A stretch of 64,000 nt of DNA from Gavia stellata. Its lineage: Eukaryota > Chordata > Aves > Gaviiformes > Gaviidae. Position numbers and translations under genes: made by a program. The notes below the pieces were generated by a model that worked only from the letters and a program-made list of their open reading frames with translations, searched no databases and was not told the DNA's origin. Position 1 is the first letter of the stretch. Each line of letters starts with the position of its first letter. Of the stretch, positions 58,001 to 64,000 are shown piece by piece. The stretch is from assembly GCF_030936135.1 (NCBI RefSeq), contig NW_026776931.1, positions 62,001-126,000 of the forward strand, in the 5' to 3' direction.

Positions 58001-61000
58001 TAAGGAATATCAATAGAAGTATTTTAACTGCCCAAGGATGTTCAAGGTACTGAGAGGTCATTGTCATGAGGGAGACAACATCACAGAAGAAGGAAGCAAG
58101 GGTGCTGTTCTGTATTTCCTCCACAAAAAAACTCTCAGAAGAAGGAGTATAATTGTTAAGTATCTCCACGAGATGGTACCCAAAATACAGTAATGGCTTC
58201 AGCGCAGAGACCAAACACCAGATTACCCAGCTCAAGGTCAGCGTTTTAAAAACAAATCTTCCAGGCAAAACGTCACTAATTACTGCAGAGCACAGCATAC
58301 TGAAAAAGCGCAGGCCAATCTTTAACAGGTACAGCAAAAAGAAGATCATGGTGCAAATTAAACAGACTAATGTTGACCTATAACTTTTAAAGGATAGAAG
58401 TTCTGTTGAATCTGTTATTATCTCGAACCCTTCGAGCCCCACGTTGGGCGCCAAAAAGGACTGTCGTGGTTTAAGCCCAGCCGGACTAATCACCACACAG
58501 CCGCTCACTCACTCCCCCCAGGTGGGGTGGGGGAGAGAACCAGAAGAGTAAAAGTGAGAAAACTCGTGGGCTGAGATAAAAACAGTTTAATAACTACAGC
58601 AAGAAACACCGCGCGGAGAAGCAAAGCAAAAGAAGGAATTAATTCACCACTTCCCGTTGGCAGGCAGGTGTTCAGCTATCTGCAGGGAAGCAGGGCTCTA
58701 TCACGCGTAGCGGTTGCTCGGGAAGACAAACGCCATTACCCCGAATGTCCCCACCTTCCTTCTTCCTCCCCCGGCTTTATATACTGAGCATGATGTCATA
58801 TGGTATGGAATATCCCTTTGGTCAGTTGGGGTCAGCTGTCCCGGCTGTGTTCCCTCCCAACTTCCCGTGCACCCCCAGCCCACTCACTGGTGGGGTGGGG
58901 TGAGGAGCAGAAAAGGCCTTGGTGCTGTGTGAGCCCTGCTCAACAGTAACTAAAACATTCCTGCTTTATCAACATTGTTTCCAGCCCAAATCCAAAACAC
59001 AGCCCCATACTAGCTGCTATGAAGAAAGTTAACCCCATCCCAGCCAAAACCAGCACAGGGATGAAGTGCGTGCTGCTTCGGGAAAGGTCCAGAGTCTTGC
59101 CTGGAGGCCAAGTTAAATGAATGTTCTGGGCATTGCACTGGCATAGCTGAAGCGTGAGCGTGTGCTTCGTTCCATCCTCTTTGTGTGGGCAGTAATATCT
59201 TCTGTCACGTAGGCATACTTGCCAGTGCTGCTCTGACCGTACCTGCCCTCCAGGCAGCCGGGCATGTGGTGGGCTGCTCGAGCTCTGCCTGAAGACGTGG
59301 CTGGTCCCAGACAGAACAGGTTGCAAAACAGTAATTGTATCTCATATCCTGTGTGGAGCACGGATCCAGCCCTGCAAACAGCAGTGGAGTCAGGGCGATT
59401 CCTCCTTCCCATCCACAGACGTCCCCTTTGCTGACTGGAGCTCACTTGACTGGAGGTGACCTAGTGCTCAGGCTCTGTCAAGGAGATATCTCCATGTACT
59501 TCTGCAGAGGGGTCTGTGAGGCCAGAACAGAGAGAAAACAAGTGCTAATTAAGAAGAAATAACTAAAACTTGGACCCATTCCTCTCCACGTCAGTCTTGG
59601 CACAACGCTGCTTTTCTGCTTTCCTCTGACTCACCCAGCTGTGACATCACACACGTGTTGGTTGTGAGAATTGTGCAAGGATAGAGTTTGGGGATTTCTG
59701 ATAACTCCTCCCCACTCTCTTCAAAGGTCACTGGCTCAATCCAGCAAAACTAAAAAGAAAACAAATGCCCAAAGAGCAGAAATCCCCAAACATGTCACAT
59801 CAAATCATGAAGGAGAAGCTAACGGCAGGGCAGAGCCACTTGGTTAGAGCGTGTGTGTTCGGCTCTGTATCATTAATTTACTGACGTTAAATATTTCAGC
59901 AGGTAACTTAGGGGACTTCCAGGACTATCCTAGTGGCTATGATCACAAATTATTCATCAGTGGCACTTGAACAAGAAAAGTCTTTCTGAACAAAGGCATC
60001 TGTGTAACTCTTGCTGGTGTTTTGCATTTCAGCTGACTCCTTCCACCTTCCTGAAGGAGATGTCTCTCACCACCGAGCAGAGGCTGGCCAGCACTCGGGA
60101 GATGAGGCGGCCCCGGATTATCCAGCTTCTAGACATGAGTGAAACCTCCCATCAAAAGGTAGCCTTTTCCTGCCCTTTTCCTTGCTGTTTGTGACATTTG
60201 AAGAGGGTGCGTGCTTGTGACAGGCCTGCCTCCAGCTTCTCTGAATACCTCGGTGACTAGATCCTGTTGTCCTTTCCAACTCCTGAGTGACTAGCGATAG
60301 GACAAGAAGAAATGACCTCAAGTTGCGCCAGGGGAGGTTTAGACTGGATGTTAGGAAAAATGTCTTTCCGGAGAGAGCGGTGAAGCATTGGAAGAGGCTG
60401 CCCAGGGAGGTGGTGGAGTCACCATCCCTGGAGGTGTTCAAGGAATGTGTGGACATGGCACTGCGGGACATGGTTTAGTGGGCATGGTGGTGTTGGGTCG
60501 GTGGTTGGACTTGATGATCTTACAGGTCTTTTCCAACCTTAGTGATTCTGTGAACTGCTGGTGGTGGTGGAGTTCCTTCTGCTGGGGGAAAAGTAAAACA
60601 TTTTTCCCCCATGAGGCATTGAAGTCCTGATATGCTTAGTAGCCAATACGAATAACCTCTGCTGAACTTGGTGGGTTTTGCTGGAATTTAGCTACCAGTG
60701 CTAAAGCCCGATACTGGGGGAAGGCTGGGGCAGGACACCAGGGTGCGAGCTTGCCATTTTCCATCCTCCTGCTGAAATAGTCACATCTCGCTTCGGTACA
60801 GTTGCTGGCAAATGCTTGGGGTCATAGGACTCCCTCAACGGTGGCAGCATTGGCCTTTGAAAGCTGAGGGCCTACGGTAATTATTCAAGATTTAACAAAA
60901 CCAATTGCATTAATGCTTTGGGTTGGAACAATGTGTGGGACCCTTGCAGGGTGTTAGAAATTGCAGGCTGCCAGATATACAGGGGAATCACACTGGGCAG

Positions 61001-62181
61001 AGGTGACGTGGAGGTGCTTTATCTGGATCAACGTTTACTTTCAAGCTGCTTTTCTTACAGGACTGCTCAGTACAACACGCAGTCCAAATGGGTAGATTGC
61101 TGAGGTAGGCTGTTGAGTGGAAAATTGCCAGCCAGAGACCTGTAACGAATTGGTTAAGGATTGCCCTAGACAGCACGGGAGGTTGGGAATGCGTCAGACG
61201 AGTGCACAAATAACTGGCAGTGTGCCGCAGCCACACATGGAGACCTGCCCATGTCTTTCGAGGGGGAGCAGTGCAGCTGGAAGAGGGGGGACAAAGCAGG
61301 GAGGAATTTCCTCAAAGTAATGCCTCTGCTCTGTAAGCATTTGCTGTTTGTGTATGTTTTCAGCCATGCTTCTGCAGTGGTGTTAATTAAGAGCAATAAT
61401 AGAATACAGTAAAGCATCCCTTTTAAAGCTCATGGCAAAAGGAGATCTCAAGTCCAGTCTTACTCAAGTTGCCCAGTAATGCTGAGAAAAGAGCTGAACC
61501 TTATCACCATCCAATGTTCCCCTCACATGTCTTTTTCCTAACTACTGTTACTTTCTTGTTGGCCTTACCTCCTCTGGTACTGTTCTCTTCTTACTGATTT
61601 CTAGGCTCTATATCAAAAAATGATATCTGGGGATGTGTGGGACTTGGTCTCTCTGTCTCAGAGTAAAGATCATCCCGAAATGGTTTCCCACGGAGTCTCA
61701 TGTAAATTCTTGGGTTTCGCTTGCTCCATGAGCGCTCATGGCTCTTTCAGTAAGTGCTCCAGAGCTGTGTGACCCCGTTAGCACAGGGCTCTGCTGGAGG
61801 TAAGCGCTGCCGTGCATTTTGGAGAAGGAAACCTGGAGAAACACCTCCCAAAAGAGCTTCTTAGCCTGAGCCCGCTCAGCGTGGCCCAGAAACTTTTGCT
61901 GAGCTCAGAACACAGGTGGGTGAGCTCCTGTTTCCCTAGTGTGAGCTGGGCAGACATAGTCACCAAGAGACTGTACTTCCCGGGAGATCAATGTAGGAAT
62001 CTCATTCATGAATCTTTTTGCCAGCAGCTGAACCTCTCACTGCTCTCTCTTGCATCTCCAGTTCTCCTCAGTTGACCTGGACCAGAGCTTGTTTCAGCCT
62101 TTTCCATCAGAGGTGGTGTTTCAGAGCTACGTCCCCTGCAAGGTCTATGAAGTGCCGCTGATTCTGAGGAACACCGACAAG
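52052..62181 (+). CDS. HYDIN: HYDIN (axonemal central-pair protein), first three coding exons
   Basis: HYDIN is a very large protein of the central-pair apparatus of motile cilia. Exon one is 52052-52183, with the ATG at 52064 after 12 untranslated bases (MATGKMHLS..., 40 codons). Exon two is 60033-60158 ([20 protein letters not shown]..., 42 codons) and exon three is 62062-62181 ([20 protein letters not shown]..., 40 codons). All have AG/GT borders, phase 0 and no stop. The segments [36 protein letters not shown] and [10 protein letters not shown] are typical of the HYDIN N-terminus. The protein in other vertebrates exceeds 5,000 residues; only 122 are here. No fourth exon was found before 64000, but the gene may continue beyond the window. 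ERV3 lies in intron one and a CR1 fragment in intron two. Confidence 0.88.
52358..52975 (-). repeat. ERV3 3' LTR with a 22-bp internal duplication
   Basis: This 618-bp LTR runs from TGTCGTGG to CCAGCACA. It matches the other LTR except for a tandem 22-bp duplication of an ATCCAAAACACAGCCCCATAC segment at about 52885-52930 and about two substitutions (near 52416 and 52563). A perfect minus-strand TATATAAAG box lies at 52671-52679; a minus-strand ATTAAA at 52482-52487 is a candidate poly(A) signal. Confidence 0.93.
52976..52988 (-). other. ERV3 polypurine tract
   Basis: The minus strand reads AAGGGGTGGAGAA directly before the TG of the 3' LTR. This is the expected position and composition of the plus-strand primer site. 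Confidence 0.85.
52989..53353 (-). other. ERV3 region between pol and polypurine tract
   Basis: About 365 bases lie between the pol stop and the polypurine tract. The longest frame is short and on the plus strand, and nothing resembling an envelope (signal peptide, cysteine motif, membrane anchor) is present. This is 3' untranslated sequence. Confidence 0.7.
53354..56536 (-). CDS. pol: ERV3 pol (protease, reverse transcriptase, RNase H, integrase), open
   Basis: One uninterrupted minus-strand frame runs from the gag UAG (56537-56539) to a stop at 53354, about 1,060 codons. Counting from codon GTG at 56482: protease motif LVDTGAQC at about residues 17-24, with [10 protein letters not shown] following; RT with LPQGW and YIDDI near residues 265-300; RNase H with [12 protein letters not shown]; an integrase zinc-binding H-H-C-C region (SGHLGRD... 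ECQTCAI); and core motifs [14 protein letters not shown] and SGKIERY, consistent with the D,D-35-E triad. All catalytic residues I can check are present. No start codon is needed, because gag and pol share a frame and expression by stop readthrough is likely. I see no dUTPase domain. Confidence 0.93.
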   Translation of the reverse strand, partial: RGPAFGQAEERDNRVYWTVWIRWPGTSAPQEYKALVDTGAQCTLIPSDYKGAESICISGVTGGSQELSVLEAEVSLTGNEWQKHPIVTGPEAPCILGIDYLRRGYFRDSKGYQWAFGIAALNTEEIKQLSSLPGLTEDPSVVGLLQVKEQQVPIATMTVHRRQYRTNRDSLVPIHKLIRQLESQGVISKTHSPFNSPIWPVKKSNGEWRLTVDYRGLNEVTPLLSAAVPDMLELQYELESKAAKWYATLDITNAFFSIPLAAECRPQFAFTWRGIQYTWNRLPQGWKHSPTICHGLIQSALEQGKAPEHLQYIDDIIVWGNTVEEVFEKGRRIIQILLKAGFAIKQSKVKGPAQEIQFLGIKWQDGRRHIPMDVINKITAMSPPTNKKETQAFLGVVGFWRMHIPGYSLIVSPLYRVTRKKNDFEWGPEQQQAFEQIKREIVHAVALGPVRTGQDVKNVLYTSAGDNGPTWSLWQKAPGETRGQPLGFWSRGYRGSEAHYTPTEKEILAAYEGIRAASEVVGTEAQLLLAPRLPVLGWMFKGKIPSTHHAADATWSKWVALITQRARMGNPDRPGILEVIMDWPEGRNFGLSPEEVTRAEEAPLYNELSETEKQYAPFTDGSCSIVGKHRRWKGAVWSPTRQVAETAEGQGESSQFAEVKGIQLALDIAERGKWPVLYLYTDSWMVANALWGWLQQWKQSNWQRRGKPIWAAELWQDIAARVENLVVKVRHVDAHIPKSRATEEHRNNERVDQAARIEVAQVDLDWEHKGKLFIARWAHDTSGHLGRDATYKWARDRGVDLTIDAIAQVIHECQTCAIIKQAKRLKPFWYRGRWLKYQYGEAWQVDYIILPQTRHGKQHVLTMVEATTGWLETYPVTHATARNTILGLEKHILWRHSTPERIESDNGTHFRNNLINTWAKEHGIDWVYHIPYHAPASGKIERYNAILKTTLKAMGAGAFKHWDTHLAEATWLVNTRGSASRPGPAQSKPLRTVEGGKIPVVHIRNLLGKTVWVIPSSGKGKPICGVVFAQGPGCTWWVMQKNGEVQCVPQGDLILGETNP
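56537..57796 (-). CDS. gag: ERV3 gag, capsid part
   Basis: The open minus-strand frame downstream of an A10 run (57797-57806) encodes about 400 residues. A basic and then strongly acidic, Glu-rich segment comes first, then a helical capsid-like region ([64 protein letters not shown]), and a basic C-terminus ending DSDQE before UAG. There is no CCHC zinc knuckle, unlike gamma-type gag in this window and like spuma-type gag. The frame has no ATG near its 5' end. It differs by one nucleotide step from the upstream hydrophobic ORF, and the change of frame falls at the A10 run, so gag is either broken by a homopolymer indel or uses a shift there. Confidence 0.8.
   Translation of the reverse strand, partial: CHGYSREAQLTALCWARASIYQALLDTMQHPQGEERGNKSGTVSVAPITKKKQWKQKSARLVRDEEASPKREKESEEAASSAAEQPQEQDEEAEIINETETTRSLSLSELRDMRKDFSRQPGELILSWLLRCWDMGASSQELEGKEARQLGSLAKDKAIDKGIGKKAGVLSLWQRLLSSVKDRYPFKEELANSRRKWTNIEGGIQYLRELAVLEVIYNDHACKDPDEIQCTRSMWRKFVQNAATSYTHTLAMMNWTDIEAPTIGELARQLREYEDNLAPSMCACVSAVDRHRLTQNMFKQSEKGRFSSSTPTRASAIKSQLFPVQAKGYRWRTPRATLWFFLHDQGEDMRRWDGQPTWRLEARVQELQGKTTAKKHPSRKMTAPLSVGQSRRADGTFDPDEGTSVMHVQKASNEDSDQE
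57720..58349 (-). CDS. ERV3 leader ORF with several hydrophobic segments (gag N-terminal part?)
   Basis: From the first ATG after the primer binding site (58349) the frame gives 209 residues. At least three hydrophobic stretches are visible: residues about 1-20 ([16 protein letters not shown]), about 30-55 ([21 protein letters not shown]) and about 105-120 ([18 protein letters not shown]), with a weaker one between. A soluble tail follows, with [20 protein letters not shown] and [18 protein letters not shown]. The tail reads like the start of a gag domain, and the frame ends just past the A10 run that borders the main gag frame. A membrane-spanning N-terminus is unusual for retroviral gag. 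The ORF also stays open upstream through the primer binding site. I do not recognise a homologue. Confidence 0.65.
   Translation of the reverse strand: MIFFLLYLLKIGLRFFSMLCSAVISDVLPGRFVFKTLTLSWVIWCLVSALKPLLYFGYHLVEILNNYTPSSESFFVEEIQNSTLASFFCDVVSLMTMTSQYLEHPWAVKILLLIFLRHIASVFSKVNKQFRNMTQVPREYGHGWHGMWENMGRYLENFSPPMIWTFTPEQLQDPDEVVECLKKKMPWLLQRGTTYRVVLGPGQHLPSTA
58436..58453 (-). other. ERV3 primer binding site (tRNA-Lys type)
   Basis: The minus strand reads TGGCGCCCAACGTGGGGC, the classic site complementary to the 3' end of tRNA-Lys(CUU), as used by visna and Mason-Pfizer-type viruses. It lies eight bases inside the 5' LTR. The match is 18 of 18. Confidence 0.9.
58462..59057 (-). repeat. ERV3 5' LTR
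   Basis: This 596-bp LTR begins TGTCGTGG and ends CCAGCACA on the plus strand. A minus-strand TATATAAAG box lies at 58775-58783. It lacks the 22-bp duplication of the 3' LTR and otherwise differs from it at about two positions, which implies recent integration. Confidence 0.93.
59063..60032. other. Rest of HYDIN intron one after ERV3
   Basis: There is no recognised element or exon. The polypyrimidine-containing acceptor of HYDIN exon two is at its right end (TTTTGCATTTCAG). Confidence 0.6.
60285..60553 (+). mobile_element. CR1 LINE 3' end
   Basis: This is a 5'-truncated chicken-repeat-1 fragment. It carries hallmark CR1 3'-end phrases: GATAGGACAAGAAGAAATG, GCGCCAGGGGAGGTTTAGAC, GGCTGCCCAGGGAGGTGG, TCACCATCCCTGGAGGTGTT, GGACATGGTTTAGTGG, and GGACTTGATGATCTTACAGG followed by TCTTTTCCAACC. 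It ends GATTCTGTGAA, like the short CR1 terminal repeat. It is inserted in the sense direction in HYDIN intron two. No ORF remains. Confidence 0.95.
60554..62061. other. Rest of HYDIN intron two
   Basis: No further element was recognised. The acceptor of exon three (TTGCATCTCCAG) lies at the right end. Confidence 0.6.
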
Positions 62182-64000
62182 GTAAGTGCTGGGACGTGGA
62201 GGTTTAACGCCGTGCTGGAAGAGGAGAGCAGTATAATTCACGTGGTATACAGCATAGCGAGTTATCTGCTGCAGCGCAGCACGTCAGAATCAAATGTCTC
62301 ACCACCTTTATTTTGCAAGCTGGTGGAAATCTTCCCATGCTGGAGATTCTCCCCCTGATTTTGGCCATGCGTTGGTGGTATCTAGCCCAAAGGAGCTTTT
62401 CTAGTCAGCATCCTTCCCCTTGAAATCCCCGGATTGAGGGGAATGTCGAGGGCTGTACAGTCCGTACCTGCCCTCATGCTTTACCTCGAGTGTGTATCAT
62501 GTCCTGGTGGCTCCTTGGTTAATCTTGGTTTCTGGCAGGGCATCTCTGCCTCTCACAGCCTGTTTAGCTGCCTCTGCAGCTCACTGTCAGAGCACAGGCG
62601 TTGAGTCTTCTCCGCTTTATGTTGGAATAAGTTACAATTAGTGGTGTTAGCACTCCAGAAAGGGTGTTTTGAAACAGCAGTGGAAGCGGACTGATTTAGC
62701 AGGAGCAGTGGGAGGCCTTTAGGGGCCACTTTAGGCTCCTGGTAAGTGTAATTCAGTTCTGCCCAGGTTTTTCTAAGGCAACGTGGCTCTCTGCTTTCCC
62801 TTTGGAGAACCACAGCCCATCCACAGTAACATGCTCTTGAAGGTCTCCACCTTTACTTGAAAAAATTGTGATCGTTTTGAGATTTCCCAAGGAAGTTGAG
62901 AAGGGAAAAGTTGAAAAACGTCAGCAATTTTCTTCCACTGTAAAGAGGAGAATTGAGACCTTCTGAATTTCATCAGGGGAAACATTTGCTTGAGTGAGGC
63001 ATGTGCCAAGAGCAAGGTGGTGGGAAAAGAGAGGAGTGAGGAAAGGAGCTGAGTTAGAAGGTGCTCTGGGAGAGAACTTTGTACAGGCAAGGGTTTCTCT
63101 TGACACCTAGCAGTAAGTGTGCTGGCAGCAGAGAAGGGTCAGAAAAAGAAAGGTGTAATTAAAGACAGTCTTGTATACTGAAGAGTAAGACGTATCCATG
63201 AGAGGAGGGCGGCAGGATGGGAAGATGGAAGTGTGCACGAGAGCGGGTGAATTAACCCCCTCTCCAAATCTCCCTGTTGGGGGAAACAAACAGGTGGACA
63301 AAAAAGCGCTGTTGGGGCATATGGCAGGTGGAGGAACAGCAAGAGAAGTCAAAGTATATTTGGAGATGACAGGTTTTGACAGGGACCCGGTTGAAAAGAA
63401 GCCCCTTTGGCAAGGGAGGGTGCAGGCGTGGTCCCTCAGTTATTCCTGGAGAGTGCTGCGCCATTCCTGGTCTGGCGTTCAGCTCGGGGATATTGGAAAG
63501 ATGCAGCGTGGATGCCCATGCCCCAGGGATACCATTCATGTGGTCCACAGTGATTCTGGGCACTCTTTCCTGTAGGTGTCCTTTCCTGATTAAAGTGTGC
63601 CTCAGTTTCTCTTTCCCTATGGCTCTGCTTCATTCCCACTAAGTCTTTTGGCTTCAGCTGCTCCATTATCCATGTGGCACTTCAAAATGTTTGTCTTTGC
63701 CAAGTACCAGCCAACAGGCAAACAGTTAATTTGCTCTGTTCCTGCTCCCTCAAGTGGAAAAGAACGTCTGCAGCAACATTTCTGCCATTCCCAGTAAAAA
63801 ATCCTAAACTTGTACAGCTGCACCTTGGGATTTGTATGCCCCGAAAGGGGAGGCAATGTGTGAACTGTTGATTTTTTTCCAAAATGAATTAGTTTTGAAG
63901 CTAGCAAGACCTCAACCATTGGACAGTGCTGGTGTGAAAGTAAGATCGGCTCTAAGGAAAATCCTTGGCATATTTAAGTACACAAAGTTAGAGATGATAG
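62182..64000. other. Sequence after HYDIN exon three; no fourth exon seen
   Basis: It begins with a strong donor (GTAAGT), so it is probably HYDIN intron three. I looked for the next conserved HYDIN segment in all plus frames and did not find it before the window ends. Short frames on both strands have no recognised similarity. Confidence 0.55.

Larger units (their letters stand above)
52358..59057 (-). mobile_element. ERV3: young ERV-L/spuma-like provirus, no env
   Basis: This is a 6,700-bp minus-strand provirus with paired LTRs and a 5-bp target duplication GGGAT (52353-52357 and 59058-59062). The internal order is PBS for tRNA-Lys, a hydrophobic leader ORF, gag without zinc knuckle, an in-frame UAG, a long open pol (protease, RT, RNase H, integrase), a polypurine tract and the 3' LTR. 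There is no envelope gene: only about 380 bp lie between the pol stop and the LTR. The YIDD box, 5-bp duplication, missing CCHC knuckle and missing env fit class III (ERV-L/spuma-like) elements, although ERV-L elements commonly use a leucine tRNA. It is inserted in HYDIN intron one, antisense to HYDIN. Confidence 0.93.

Overview
The window looks like genomic DNA from a bird. It has a CR1 LINE 3' end with the usual avian consensus, intron-split vertebrate exons (EXOC7, MAP4K3, HYDIN), CpG-island promoters and several endogenous retroviruses (ERVs). Nothing is prokaryotic. Gene content outside the ERVs is sparse.

Layout. 1-414: flank without recognised content. 415-7163: a decayed gammaretrovirus-like provirus on the minus strand (ERV1), whose LTR holds a nested solo LTR of a second family and whose gag is cut off at about 7163. 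7164-14330: a 7-kb array of about 31-bp minisatellite units organised in about twelve higher-order units of 0.43-0.70 kb. It ends beside a CpG island (14330-15080) that contains seven 19-bp GC-box repeats. 18330-23814: an NRF1/YY1-type promoter and the first six coding exons of EXOC7, all open and correctly spliced; exon 7 was not found. 29380-30010: a second CpG island. 30480-39931: six exon remnants of MAP4K3 carrying two frameshifts, interrupted by a second gamma-type provirus (ERV2, 31571-37959). 40357-40914: a solo LTR. 52052-62181: three intact phase-0 N-terminal exons of HYDIN, with a young ERV-L/spuma-like provirus (ERV3, 52358-59057) in the first intron and a CR1 fragment in the second.

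How the parts relate. Partial copies of three genes that, as far as I know, lie on different chromosomes in chicken sit within 45 kb, all on the plus strand. MAP4K3 is clearly dead, while the EXOC7 and HYDIN pieces keep frame and splice sites. All five ERV-derived insertions lie on the minus strand. A mosaic of gene fragments, dense young ERVs and a higher-order minisatellite would fit a W chromosome, a germline-restricted chromosome or a rearranged microchromosome. That is inference; the sequence alone does not decide, and a misassembly is possible.

The most interesting signals are: the minisatellite array, whose units have stop-poor frames on both strands and T-tracts spaced about three helical turns apart; ERV2, whose two LTRs differ at one base of 643 although its coding region is broken and env is deleted; ERV3, with an open 1.0-kb-codon pol after an in-frame UAG and a leader ORF with several hydrophobic segments; and the shared loss of the canonical protease DTG motif in both gamma-type copies.
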